A stretch of DNA of 64,000 bases from an uncultured Victivallales bacterium (lineage in GTDB: Bacteria > Verrucomicrobiota > Lentisphaeria > Victivallales > UBA1829), in contig CALXRL010000074.1 of NCBI GenBank assembly GCA_944390735.1, forward strand, positions 1-64,000. The letters are read 5' to 3'. The notes beneath the pieces were generated by a model. That model saw nothing but the letters and a program-made list of their open reading frames with translations. It was not told where the DNA came from and ran no database searches. Below, one piece after another: positions 52,215-61,140 of the stretch. The position numbers were made by a program, and so were the translations under genes. Each line of letters opens with the position of its first letter. The first letter of the stretch is position 1.

Positions 52215-53780
52215 TTACTCGAAGAGAGAGGCGTCTGCAACGAGCAGGGGGCAATCTGTCACGGGGAAATTCCGGAGGAAGAGCGATCCATGGAAATTTC
52301 CGCTGTCCGAAGTGATGTTCAGGAGTCCCGGATCCAGGAGCCAGACATTCCGTCGGATCGGATCTATGACAATCGGATGCTCCGGAATTTCGGATTCGTC
52401 CATCTGCATGTAGATGGTGCCACGGACCGTCGGGGCGGAGATTTCAACATGTTCCGGGGTCCAGAAGGCAAACACGGGTTTCCCATTGCGCCGAAAGGAA
52501 TGCGCTTCGATCCGGTATGGAGCCCGCGGTTCGAACACCTGCGGGTTGCCGGGCCGGAAGGCGCAGAAGTTGTCCGGAGCGTTTTCGAGTCCGTCGAAGA
52601 GGAATCCCATGCCCTGCATGGTGTAGTAAGCCAGTTTGCCGCAGTTGTTTTTTGCGTCGATCACGCCGTAAAACTGATCGCTTCCGTCAGAATAGTAGCA
52701 GAGAAAATCCGTAACGGTAAAGATGGAGCTCAGTTCCACGCCGCAGACCAGATCCGTCAGATACCGGCGAGCCAGATATTTTGCCTGAGCCAGTTCCGTC
52801 GGGAAGGAGAAGAGAATGGATTTTCCGCTGGCGCGTCCGCTCTCCCCCTGCCAGAAACGGAGTTTCTTTGCCGGATCGGAGGGAACCAGATTCGCACGGA
52901 GATTTTCCACTCTGGCCTCGATGAACTCTTCCGGAACGGGGCCGTAGAAGTGATAGCTGAAAATATCGATGTGATCGGCGAGTTTGTTTTTGCCGAGGGC
53001 TTTGATATAGGCGGTTCCCGTCTGGGCGACGTCGGCAATGATTTGCGCATCGGGGATTTCCGAGCGGACAACCGCGGCGGTCCGGGCGACGAATTCGGTA
53101 TAATCTCTGGCTCTTTCCGCCGAGGACATGGTTTTCAGGAGGGGTTTCCCATTGTGAGTCCAGAATGCTTCCGGCTCATTCCAGACTTCGAAAAAGCGGA
53201 CGCGTCCGTGAAAATGCCGGCAGAGTTCCCGGACATACCTTGTCCACGCGTTCATCCCCTTCTCCCCGTGATAGAGCGGAATTTCGCCGACCCAGCCTCG
53301 CGCCCAGCCGGGCACCCGTTTTCCGTTCGCCTCATGCCACGCTTTTTCGTATGCCTCCGCCGGGGTGTGGACCGGATGGCCGAAGCTCAGGCTGAACCAG
53401 GTCTCGATTCCGATGGAGGCAAGCGGATCGACGACTTCATCCAGCCATTGGAAATCGTATTGTCCCGGAACTTTTTCGCACTTCATCCACCCGGTCTGAC
53501 AGCGGGCGAATTTCACGCCGCTTTCCGCCAGAAAAGGAAAGGTCTTCCGGGGGTCGAACGTGTCCCGGTCAAGAGTTTCGAATCCGACGCCGAGAATGGA
53601 ATGGTTTACGTCGATGCTTTTTTTCGACGGCAGACGTCCCAGCAGTTCCGCACCGGGAAAACATTTCATCGGATCCTCCTGCAAATTGAAGTGATATTCG
53701 TCCGTCCAGAAGTCCTCTCTCGGAACCGGCGGGACAATGACTGTTGCGGTGTTTAACTTTCTTTTCAGATCTTTCAGCAT
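52215..53780 (-). CDS. Intracellular GH39-like glycoside hydrolase
   Basis: This 521-residue protein starts at 53780 behind an AAGGAG site (an upstream in-frame start at 53810 is less likely). There is no signal peptide. The barrel shows FFEVWNEPEAFW (acid/base Glu202) and RFWQGESGRASG (nucleophile Glu313), the pattern of GH39 beta-xylosidases and iduronidases. A C-terminal beta domain follows. It is the last gene of an operon with a galactonate dehydratase-like enzyme and an aldolase, so its substrate may be an oligosaccharide containing the sugar handled by them. Confidence 0.75.
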   Translation of the reverse strand: MLKDLKRKLNTATVIVPPVPREDFWTDEYHFNLQEDPMKCFPGAELLGRLPSKKSIDVNHSILGVGFETLDRDTFDPRKTFPFLAESGVKFARCQTGWMKCEKVPGQYDFQWLDEVVDPLASIGIETWFSLSFGHPVHTPAEAYEKAWHEANGKRVPGWARGWVGEIPLYHGEKGMNAWTRYVRELCRHFHGRVRFFEVWNEPEAFWTHNGKPLLKTMSSAERARDYTEFVARTAAVVRSEIPDAQIIADVAQTGTAYIKALGKNKLADHIDIFSYHFYGPVPEEFIEARVENLRANLVPSDPAKKLRFWQGESGRASGKSILFSFPTELAQAKYLARRYLTDLVCGVELSSIFTVTDFLCYYSDGSDQFYGVIDAKNNCGKLAYYTMQGMGFLFDGLENAPDNFCAFRPGNPQVFEPRAPYRIEAHSFRRNGKPVFAFWTPEHVEISAPTVRGTIYMQMDESEIPEHPIVIDPIRRNVWLLDPGLLNITSDSGNFHGSLFLRNFPVTDCPLLVADASLFE

Positions 53781-53806
53781 GATGTTCTCCTTATTTTTTG
53801 CGAGGA

Positions 53807-54472
53807 TCAATTGATTGATCCGTTTGATTTTCTCTCCGGGATTTCCTTCCAGTGCAGACGGATGGTCTGTGCGATTCCGCGCCAGTTGTTCCGTTCCACC
53901 TGTTCCGGGGGAAAGAGGGATGCTCCCGCTCCGACGGCTGTCGCTCCGGTCTCCAGCATGGAACGGACATTGCCCGGATGGATTCCCCCTGTGACCAGAA
54001 ACGGAATGTGCGCCAGCGGCGACATGACCGTTCGGATATACAGTTCCCCTCCCGGAAGAATGGGAAACAGCTTGACAAGATCCGCTCCGGATTCATACGC
54101 ATGTAAGATTTCGTTCGGGGTGTAGGCTCCCGGGATTGCTGCAACTCCCTGCTTGTGGGCGATTTCGATGATGGCCGGCGAGGTCCCCGGTGAGACGAGG
54201 AATTCCGCTCCGGAATCGGTTGCGGCCTCTGCCATTGCGACATTCAGCACCGTCCCCGCGCCGAGGTGCAGATGCGGAACGGTCCGACGGATCTCCCGGA
54301 GAGCCCTTCGGGTTTTGCGGAGGGTATCGGGATCGGCGGGATCAAAGGTGATTTCCAGAACTTCCCCCCCTTCCGCGGCAAAGGTTTCCGCGCAGTAAAG
54401 CATTTTTTCGGGAGGAATCCGGCGCAGGATTCCGATGAAGCATGTCCGTTCGAGAGCTTCAGAAAGTTTCAT
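53807..54472 (-). CDS. KDPG/KDPGal-type aldolase
   Basis: The product has 221 residues from ATG 54472 (AAAGGA upstream). Class I aldolase of the Eda/DgoA family: FIGILRR, GGEVLEITFD, HLGAGTVLN, FLVSPGT, IPGAYTPNEI and the Schiff-base Lys in GADLVKLFP. It splits 2-keto-3-deoxy-6-phosphosugar acids into pyruvate and glyceraldehyde 3-phosphate. It overlaps the upstream dehydratase gene by 14 bases. A KDGal kinase is not in the window. Confidence 0.85.
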   Translation of the reverse strand: MKLSEALERTCFIGILRRIPPEKMLYCAETFAAEGGEVLEITFDPADPDTLRKTRRALREIRRTVPHLHLGAGTVLNVAMAEAATDSGAEFLVSPGTSPAIIEIAHKQGVAAIPGAYTPNEILHAYESGADLVKLFPILPGGELYIRTVMSPLAHIPFLVTGGIHPGNVRSMLETGATAVGAGASLFPPEQVERNNWRGIAQTIRLHWKEIPERKSNGSIN

Positions 54473-55646
54473 GTTCCAGTCCTTTGAAATAATAGATGGT
54501 GTCGTTTTTCGGACGGATGTCGGTAAGATCTCCGGTATAGTGCCGCAGATTCCGGGGTTTTGGCGGATATTCCGCCAGAACGGATTCCTGTACGTCGATC
54601 CCGAGACCGGGACGGTCCGGAATGCGCAGGAACCCGTTTTCAAATTCGACGCATTCATTCGTGATCCGTTTCCGGAATGAGCCGTCTGTGAGCATGATTT
54701 CATGGATCAGGAAATTCGGAGTGCAGGCGGCCAGCTGAAGAATCGCCGCGTTGGAGACCGGTCCGCTCGGATTGTGAAATGAGACGGGGATATGTTTAGC
54801 TTCCGCCATTGCCGCAATTTTTTTGGATTCGAAGATTCCTCCCGTGTGGAAGATGTCCGGCTGAGCAATGTCGATGGCATTTTTAGAGAAGAGCTCCTCG
54901 AATCCGAATTTTGTGTAGATCCGTTCGCCCGCGGAGATGGGGACCGGGGATCGGGAGCGGATTTCCGCCAGGACGGAGAGATTGTCCGGCGGACAGGGCT
55001 CCTCCATCAGCATGATGTTGTATTGCTCCAGTTCCCGGGCGATCCGAAGTGCGGTATAGCCGTTGAAGCGGCCGTGACATTCGATGAGCAGATCGGTTTC
55101 CGGTCCAACCGCGTCCCGGACCGCTCCGACGATTGCCGAGGCTCTTTCCAGTTCCCCGTTTCCGAGAGTCATGTGCGCCTTCCCGAAGGGATCCCATTTC
55201 AGAGCCGTCACGCCGAATTTTACGGTTTTCCGTGCCGCGGCGGCGAACTCCTCCGGGGTTCGCGCTCCGACGAACCAGGCGTTTGCGTACATTCGGACGG
55301 AGTCGCGCATTTTTCCGCCCATCAGCGCATAGACCGGGGCATTGAAATATTTTCCGGTGATGTCCCACATTGCCATTTCAATTCCGCTGATCGCGGACAT
55401 GAGGACCGGGCCGCCCTTCCAGTAGATGTCGCGGTAGACTTCAAAGCACATTCGTTCGATTTCCCGGGGATCGCGTCCTACGATCAGGCGTTTCAGGTCC
55501 TCCACGCAGCCGGAGAGCGCCCCCTCCTGCGTTCCCAGCGAGGCTTCTCCCCAGCCGGAAAGCCCCTCATCGGTTTCCACTTTCAGGAACGTCCAGTTCG
55601 TCCGGTACGCATCCATGACAAAAGTTTTGATCTCTGTGATTTTCAT
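54459..55646 (-). CDS. dgoD: Galactonate dehydratase-like enolase superfamily enzyme
   Basis: This 395-residue protein resembles DgoD along its length: FLKVETDEGLSGWGE, GGPVLMSAISGIEMAMWDI, metal-ligand strands LLIECHGRF, MEEPCPP and ISAGERIYTKFGF, and the catalytic His in SFHNPSGP. It dehydrates a sugar acid to the 2-keto-3-deoxy form. The start follows GAAGGAGAAG. It is the first gene of a three-gene operon with the aldolase and GH39-like hydrolase and divergent from a PocR/AraC regulator. Related sugar-acid dehydratases share these motifs, so the exact substrate is open. Confidence 0.72.
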   Translation of the reverse strand: MKITEIKTFVMDAYRTNWTFLKVETDEGLSGWGEASLGTQEGALSGCVEDLKRLIVGRDPREIERMCFEVYRDIYWKGGPVLMSAISGIEMAMWDITGKYFNAPVYALMGGKMRDSVRMYANAWFVGARTPEEFAAAARKTVKFGVTALKWDPFGKAHMTLGNGELERASAIVGAVRDAVGPETDLLIECHGRFNGYTALRIARELEQYNIMLMEEPCPPDNLSVLAEIRSRSPVPISAGERIYTKFGFEELFSKNAIDIAQPDIFHTGGIFESKKIAAMAEAKHIPVSFHNPSGPVSNAAILQLAACTPNFLIHEIMLTDGSFRKRITNECVEFENGFLRIPDRPGLGIDVQESVLAEYPPKPRNLRHYTGDLTDIRPKNDTIYYFKGLEHETF

Positions 55647-55668
55647 GTCTTCTCCTTCTTTTTTCGGA

Positions 55669-55705
55669 ATTATACTTGAAAAAAGAAAAAAAAGATATGT
55701 ATATT
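55669..55705. promoter_or_regulatory. Overlapping divergent promoters, dgoD-like operon and araC-type gene
   Basis: Minus strand: TATAAT at 55674-55669 with a poor -35 about 17 bases upstream. Plus strand: TTGAAA (55676-55681), 18 bases, TATATT (55700-55705). The two core promoters interlock in an A/T-rich tract of under 40 bases, so polymerase binding to one should exclude the other. Confidence 0.55.
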
Positions 55706-55726
55706 ATGCTGAAAAGATGGAAGATT

Positions 55727-56554
55727 ATGCTGAAACATGATTTTTGTGAAAAACTGCGGATTTTTTCGGAGGAACTGAAGCTTTTCGGTGAATTTGCCGC
55801 AACGGGATTTGTCTGGCATTTTGCCGACAACGATCTTCTGATGAATGTTCTTCCGGAACAGGCCCAGCACAACCATCCGTATTGCCGGAGGATCAAGGGA
55901 AATCCCTATCGGAAACTGGATCAGTGTATCCAGTTTCACCATTTTGAATCGTTCCGGAAGCTGGAGCTGAATCCCGGATTCCGGATCGCGGAGTGTCATG
56001 CGGGGTGCCGAATTCTTGCGGTTGGAATGGTGGTATCCTGCCGGTTGGCCGGGGTTCTGTTTGCCGGACCGTTTGCGGGAGATCGTACCAATCCGCTGTC
56101 GCGGGAGCTGCCGATTCTGTCGGATGCCCGGCTGGAGAATCTTGGAATTTATCTGAAGCAGAGGATGGACAATCTGTTCAACCGGGAGCATCTTCCGCTG
56201 GTGGAGCGGCCGCTTCTGCCGCAGATTGTCTCGGAGGACCGGCGGATTCTCTGGGCGGCGCATTACATGAGAAGCCGTTGCAGCGGAGCGTTGTCCGCGT
56301 CGGAGACAGCGAATGCCTGCGGATTGAGTACGTCGCGCTTTCTTCACCTTTTCCGCCGGGAGACCGGATATTCGTTCAGTGACTGGCTCCAGCGTCTGCG
56401 TGTTGCTGCGGCATGCCGTCTTCTGGAGGGGAGTCCATACAAGCTGGCGGAGATTGCAGAAATCTCCGGGATCCGCGACCAGAGCCGCATGACCTCTCTC
56501 TTTCGCCGGTACTTGGGGACAACGCCGGGAAAATGGAGGCGGGGCGGGTTCTGA
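55727..56554 (+). CDS. AraC-family regulator with PocR-like sensor
   Basis: The protein has 275 residues from ATG 55727, chosen because it follows the predicted +1 and a GGAAG site; ATGs at 55697 and 55706 lie inside the predicted promoter. The N-terminal 150 residues resemble PocR-type sensor domains (IAECHAGCRILAVGMVVSCRL with Cys/His positions, then VLFAGPF). The C-terminal 100 residues are a double helix-turn-helix AraC domain (ACGLSTSRFLHLFRRETGYS, GIRDQSRMTSLFRRYLGTTP). It probably activates the divergent sugar-acid operon. Confidence 0.8.
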   Translation: MLKHDFCEKLRIFSEELKLFGEFAATGFVWHFADNDLLMNVLPEQAQHNHPYCRRIKGNPYRKLDQCIQFHHFESFRKLELNPGFRIAECHAGCRILAVGMVVSCRLAGVLFAGPFAGDRTNPLSRELPILSDARLENLGIYLKQRMDNLFNREHLPLVERPLLPQIVSEDRRILWAAHYMRSRCSGALSASETANACGLSTSRFLHLFRRETGYSFSDWLQRLRVAAACRLLEGSPYKLAEIAEISGIRDQSRMTSLFRRYLGTTPGKWRRGGF

Positions 56555-56561
56555 AAAAGGA

Positions 56562-58514
56562 TCAGCGGGAGTTCTCTTCTGTTTCGACAAGAAGTCCCTG
56601 CCAGCCGCAGGGGATCAGCATCCGTCCCCGGTGGAAACGGACGCGGTCCGGCATTCCCCGCAGCCCCGTCACGGAGCGCTCGGGAACGGGTTCCGCGATG
56701 TCTCCGTGAAAGCGGTAGAGATGGACGCATCCGTTGCGCCGGTCCGAGAAGGCGGCCAGATCGCCGCAGGCCGAAGGCACTCCGTTGCATCCCTCCGACG
56801 CGCTGAGCACTCCTTTTTCCGGAGCTTCCGGCGAGAAAAAGAGGAACCGATTGTCTTGGGTGTTGACCAGAAAACGTCCCTGAAGCCATGTGATTCCCTG
56901 TGTCTGACCGGTGATATGGTTCCGGTCGTCAAGGCGTGGAAACGGTCTGCGTCCGGAAAGATCGTACCAGGCAATTCCGCAGTAGGGCCAGATGACGGGA
57001 AGAAGAGGGCCGGGAGCCTGTTCGGGAAAGGTGTCTCCGTAAAGCTGTCCGCCGTGGAGATGGCGGAAGGCAAGGCGCGGCGCGACCGGATCGGAAAGAT
57101 CCAGAAAACGCAGAACGCCTCCGCGTCCGCTGCAGACCGCGAAGCGGCCGTCGGAGGTAAGATAAAGCAGCTGAAAAATGACGCCGCGCCGTTTCCAGCG
57201 TCCGAGCTCCCGCAGTCCGTCCCGCAGGGAATAGACGGCGAATCCGTCAGGGCCCTCGGCGGAGTAGAGAAGGTCGTTTCGCACGGCGACATCATAGGAG
57301 CAGGAAACGGGGAGGACGCCTGTTTCCCGGAGATCGTTTCCTTCCAGACGGAGAATCCGCAGTCCTGCATGGGAACAGGCCGCGTACAGGGTGTCTCCAT
57401 TGAGAGCGATTCGCCGGAGCTGTCCGTCCAGGTGAAACTGGCGGAAGCCGGGGAGGGGTGGATCGGTCCGCCGGGGCGCCGGCGGCACATGCGGAACGCA
57501 GGGCGCCGCGGGTTCCGGCGAGATCTCCGGACAGACGGCCACATGCAGTCCGGTCTTCTCCCCCGCAATGTAAAGAACGCCGTCGCCAAGCGCAATTCCC
57601 CCGGCACAGTCGGGAACCCGGATGGGGACCTGGCCTTCGGGACGGACATCGATCCGGGAGACCTCCGGCAGTTCGATTCGTCCCGTGATCCGCGGATGGT
57701 GCGGATCGGAAATGTCGACGCGGAAAACCCCATTGTGCGTATCCGCCGCAAACGCCGTTCTGCCGGAGATCCGGACGCTCCAGAAATCATTGCTCTTGAC
57801 AAGCAGTCGCGGAAACGCGACGCGGGAAAGATGGCGCAGCGAGTTTCCCTCCAGACGGAAGAGATCCAGACCGTGTCCGTCTCCGCCCAGGGTGTTGTCG
57901 CCGCTTCCCCTTGCGTTGAGTCCGGTTGCCGCGCAGCAGAGATCCCCGGCGATGGCAACGCCGTCGCCGAATCCGCCCAGTTCGCCAAAGGCGAGAGTGA
58001 CCGGGTTCCAGGGATCACGGACATCCAGCAGCTGCACATGGGCTCCCGCCCAGTTTCCAACCAGCAGACGTCCGTCGGCATACGCTGCCGACTGGGCCTC
58101 CTGGGTGCGTGTCTGGGAAAGATGCCGCGGATGCTGCGGATCGGAACAGTCCAGAATCTCGACTCCGTAGATGCGCTGTTCCACAAAGAGCAGATCTCCC
58201 GCCGCGGCGAGTCCCGTTGCGAGTTCCACCGTGTCATAACGGGTGAGGAGTTTCGGTTGTTCCGGACGGGAAACATCGAAGATCCATAAACCGAATTCAC
58301 GCGCACTCAGATAGAGGCGCTTTCCGGAGAGGGCGAACTGGCGTCCGCATCCGAATCCCGAACGTTTCCGGAGGAGCTTCGGCTCTTCCGGGCGGCGGAT
58401 GTCGTAGACGGAAAAAAGATCGTTCCCCGCGGCGTAGAGAAAATGACCGTTTCGAATCAGGGCAATACAACCGGGGGTGTCCGGAATCTTCCGGCAGGGG
58501 AGGCGCTGTTCCAT
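56562..58514 (-). CDS. LVIVD-repeat beta-propeller protein
   Basis: The protein has 650 residues made of repeated beta segments with the LVIVD-type pattern: DLFSVYDIRRPEEPKLLRK, LWIFDVSRPEQPKLL, VEILDCSDPQHPRHLS, VQLLDVRDPWNPVTLAF and LRFLDLSDPVAPRL. These are propeller blades; at least two propellers would fit. No signal peptide is evident, although LVIVD proteins are often secreted. It is convergent with the AraC-type gene, only seven bases apart, and has an AAGGAAG site. The ligand is unknown. Confidence 0.75.
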   Translation of the reverse strand: MEQRLPCRKIPDTPGCIALIRNGHFLYAAGNDLFSVYDIRRPEEPKLLRKRSGFGCGRQFALSGKRLYLSAREFGLWIFDVSRPEQPKLLTRYDTVELATGLAAAGDLLFVEQRIYGVEILDCSDPQHPRHLSQTRTQEAQSAAYADGRLLVGNWAGAHVQLLDVRDPWNPVTLAFGELGGFGDGVAIAGDLCCAATGLNARGSGDNTLGGDGHGLDLFRLEGNSLRHLSRVAFPRLLVKSNDFWSVRISGRTAFAADTHNGVFRVDISDPHHPRITGRIELPEVSRIDVRPEGQVPIRVPDCAGGIALGDGVLYIAGEKTGLHVAVCPEISPEPAAPCVPHVPPAPRRTDPPLPGFRQFHLDGQLRRIALNGDTLYAACSHAGLRILRLEGNDLRETGVLPVSCSYDVAVRNDLLYSAEGPDGFAVYSLRDGLRELGRWKRRGVIFQLLYLTSDGRFAVCSGRGGVLRFLDLSDPVAPRLAFRHLHGGQLYGDTFPEQAPGPLLPVIWPYCGIAWYDLSGRRPFPRLDDRNHITGQTQGITWLQGRFLVNTQDNRFLFFSPEAPEKGVLSASEGCNGVPSACGDLAAFSDRRNGCVHLYRFHGDIAEPVPERSVTGLRGMPDRVRFHRGRMLIPCGWQGLLVETEENSR

Positions 58515-58597
58515 GGCAGTTCTTCCTTGTAAAGAGAGCGTTTTCTGTTTTCCGGAGAGCGGTTTCCGGGAATTTCCGGTTCCGTCGGCGCGTTGCC

Positions 58598-58636
58598 GGA
58601 AAAGAAAGAGACGGAACCGGAAAACGGTTCCGTCTC
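58598..58636 (-). terminator. Intrinsic terminator of pnp
   Basis: GAGACGGAACCG (58608-58619) and CGGTTCCGTCTC (58625-58636) form a perfect 12-base stem. On the minus strand a T-rich TTTCTTTTCC follows. Confidence 0.9.
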
Positions 58637-58661
58637 TGGTTTTGTCATTCCATGATCGGAA

Positions 58662-60767
58662 TTACTTGTCCATTTCTTCGAGGGCGGCTTTGCGGCTCAG
58701 ACGAATCTTGCCGGAGCGGTCGATGTCGATCACTTTGACCGTGATGTAATCGCCTTCCTTGCAGATGTCGGAGACATTGTTGACGCGGTAGTTCGCCATT
58801 TCGGAAATGTGCAGGAGCCCGTCCTGTCCCGGAAGGATCTCGACGAAGGCGCCGAAGTCGCGGACGGTTTTGACCAGACCGCGGTAGATCTTTCCGATTT
58901 CCGGTTCGGCGGTGTAGGAAAGGACTCTGCGTTTGACGTCTTCGAGAACGGTTTTGTTCTTGGCGAGGATGCTGACGGATCCGTCGTCTTCGATATCGAC
59001 CTGGGCGCCGGTGACTTCGCAGATCTCCTTGATGTTTTTGCCGCCGGTTCCGATCAGCGCGCCGATCTTGTCCGGATTGATTTTCATGACGGCCATCTGA
59101 GGCGCATTCGGGCTGACTTCCGGTCTCGGTGCCGGGATGCAGTCGGTGACGACCTTCATGATTTTTTCACGGGCCTCCTTGTTCTGCGCCATGGCGCGCA
59201 CGAGGGTGTCGATCGGAATGCCCGGGAGTTTGAGGTCGAGCTGGAAGCCGGTGATTCCCTTGTTGCTTCCGCAGACTTTGAAGTCCATGTCGCCGAAATG
59301 GTCCTCCGCGCCGATGATGTCGGTGAGGATCAGCTCCTTTCCGGTGTCATCGGTAACCAGTCCGCAGGAGATGCCGACGACCGGAGATGTGATGGGAACT
59401 CCCGCATCCATCAGTGCGAGGGTCGCTCCGCAGACGGACGCCATCGAGGTCGAGCCGTTGGACGCCATGATCTCCGAAACGCAGCGCACCGTGTACGGGA
59501 AGTCCTTGGGGAAGACCTGCGCCACGGAGCGTTCCGCCAGATTTCCATGTCCGATTTCGCGCCGGCCAGGTCCCGTGACTTTGCCGACTTCTCCGACCGA
59601 GTAGTTCGGGAAGTTGTACTGAAGATAGAATTTTTTGCTCTTGTTGAGGCTGCAGACGTTGTCGTATTCCTGAGCATCCTGCGGTCCGCCGAGAGTGGCG
59701 ATCACGAGCGCCTGCGTCTCTCCGCGGGAGAAGAGCCCCGTTCCGTGAACCACCGGAAGCACGCCGACTTCAGCGGAAAGCGGACGGAGATCGGTGATGC
59801 CGCGGCCGTCCATGCGCATGTGTTTGTCGAGAATCGCGGAGCGGACCGCTTTCTGGACCCGCTTGTCGAAGCCCATCTTGACATAGAATTCAAAATCTTC
59901 GCCGAGGGATTCCTCAAATTTCGGCTTGAGGTCTTCGAGAACCTTTGCCAGGACCACATCGAGCGCCTTGCTGCGTTCTTCCTTGCCCGGGAGGAATGCG
60001 GCCGCCTCGATGGTGTCGCGGCAGGATTCGTCGATGGCGTTCATGACCTCCTCGGGGACGAGATGCAGTTCCGGGGTCTTTTTGGCGCGTCCGGCTTTTT
60101 CCGCGAGTTCGCGCTGAACGGCACACTGTTTTTTGATGATTTCATTGGCAAAATACATGGCGTCGGCGAGAAGCTGTTCGGAGCACTCCTTTGCTTCGCC
60201 TTCGATCATGATGACCTGGTCTTCCTTGCCGGCGTAGACCAGTTCGATTTCGCTTTCCTCCATTTCCTCGAGGGTGGGGTTGGCGATGAACTGTCCGTTG
60301 ATGTATCCGACTCTGACCGCTCCGACCGGTCCCTGGAAGGGAAGATCGGAAAGACAGAGGGCGGCGGAAGCTCCGAGCATGAAGAGCGTGTCGGCGTCGT
60401 ATTTCCCGTCAAAGGAGAGGAGCATGCCGTAGACCTGGACCTCGTCGAAGAATCCTTCGGGGAAGAGCGGGCGCAGGGGACGGTCGGTCATGCGCATGGT
60501 GAGGATCTCCTTGTCGGAGGGACGGCCCTCGCGTTTGATGAATCCGCCGGGGAAGCGTCCGGCTGCGGCGAATTTTTCGCGGTAGTCGACCTGCAGGGGG
60601 AAGAAGTCCGATCCCTTTCTTGCGGGGCCGGAGCAGACGGCGGCGAGCACGCAGGTGTCACCCTGGCGGACGACACAGGAACCGTTGGCGAGATGGGCAA
60701 GTTTTCCGGTGGAGATTTCCATCGTTTTTCCGGGCGTGATTTCCACGCTGATCTTTGTTTCCTGCAT
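58662..60767 (-). CDS. pnp: Polyribonucleotide nucleotidyltransferase (PNPase)
   Basis: This 701-residue protein has the full PNPase layout: RNase PH domain 1 (GRFPGGFIKREGRPSDKEIL), helical linker, catalytic RNase PH domain 2 (GRGITDLRPLSAEVG, LTDIIGAEDHFGDMDFKV with catalytic Asp residues), KH domain (IGALIGTGGKNIKEI) and S1 domain (VRDFGAFVEILPGQDGLLHIS). It degrades RNA 3' to 5' using phosphate. It is monocistronic, behind a long leader, and not linked to rpsO. Confidence 0.97.
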   Translation of the reverse strand: MQETKISVEITPGKTMEISTGKLAHLANGSCVVRQGDTCVLAAVCSGPARKGSDFFPLQVDYREKFAAAGRFPGGFIKREGRPSDKEILTMRMTDRPLRPLFPEGFFDEVQVYGMLLSFDGKYDADTLFMLGASAALCLSDLPFQGPVGAVRVGYINGQFIANPTLEEMEESEIELVYAGKEDQVIMIEGEAKECSEQLLADAMYFANEIIKKQCAVQRELAEKAGRAKKTPELHLVPEEVMNAIDESCRDTIEAAAFLPGKEERSKALDVVLAKVLEDLKPKFEESLGEDFEFYVKMGFDKRVQKAVRSAILDKHMRMDGRGITDLRPLSAEVGVLPVVHGTGLFSRGETQALVIATLGGPQDAQEYDNVCSLNKSKKFYLQYNFPNYSVGEVGKVTGPGRREIGHGNLAERSVAQVFPKDFPYTVRCVSEIMASNGSTSMASVCGATLALMDAGVPITSPVVGISCGLVTDDTGKELILTDIIGAEDHFGDMDFKVCGSNKGITGFQLDLKLPGIPIDTLVRAMAQNKEAREKIMKVVTDCIPAPRPEVSPNAPQMAVMKINPDKIGALIGTGGKNIKEICEVTGAQVDIEDDGSVSILAKNKTVLEDVKRRVLSYTAEPEIGKIYRGLVKTVRDFGAFVEILPGQDGLLHISEMANYRVNNVSDICKEGDYITVKVIDIDRSGKIRLSRKAALEEMDK

Positions 60768-61096
60768 AAGAATACAGTCCTTCTGTGTTGCGGCTTGAAT
60801 CGGTAGCCGCTTGTTTTTTTGTGTGTGGTGAACAGGAACGCCCGGACTGACTTCTTATTGCGGTAATGCGGAATAGCGGTATCGGACTCCGACGTTTCCT
60901 TCGGGGTGCGATACCGACCGAATTCCACGATACCGGAAGCGGAACAGTCGATCCGGTCATGCCTGGATGTTGAATTCCTTTTTCAACAATAGGGAATATA
61001 ACTCCTCTTTCCTTAAAATGCAAACGGGAATCAATTTTTCCCGGAAAAGATGCGGTCCCTTCCGGAATGGAGGACGGCGGATTCCGGATTTTTCCT
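60768..61096 (-). promoter_or_regulatory. Upstream region and probable structured leader of pnp
   Basis: No gene is supported in this 329-base stretch. The half nearest pnp carries the direct/inverted element GGTATCG/CGATACC several times (60880-60945), allowing long-range pairing. A minus-strand GTTGAA/TTCAAC hairpin lies at about 60970-60988, and A/T-rich sequence with a TATATT-like -10 at about 61000-61012 could be the promoter. In E. coli a leader hairpin cut by RNase III lets PNPase repress itself; this leader may act likewise. Confidence 0.35.
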
Positions 61097-61138
61097 CCGT
61101 TCTGCCGGATGTCGGGAATGCGCTTTCCGGCAGAACGG
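61097..61138 (-). terminator. Long hairpin after hrpB
   Basis: CCGTTCTGCCGGA (61097-61109) and TCCGGCAGAACGG (61126-61138) are perfect 13-base inverted repeats directly after the hrpB stop. There is no T-run, so it may stabilise the 3' end rather than terminate by itself. Confidence 0.65.
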
Positions 61139-61140
61139 TC

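Noticed and set aside
58809..60806. Plus-strand open frame opposite pnp
   Set aside because: pnp is unmistakable on the minus strand.
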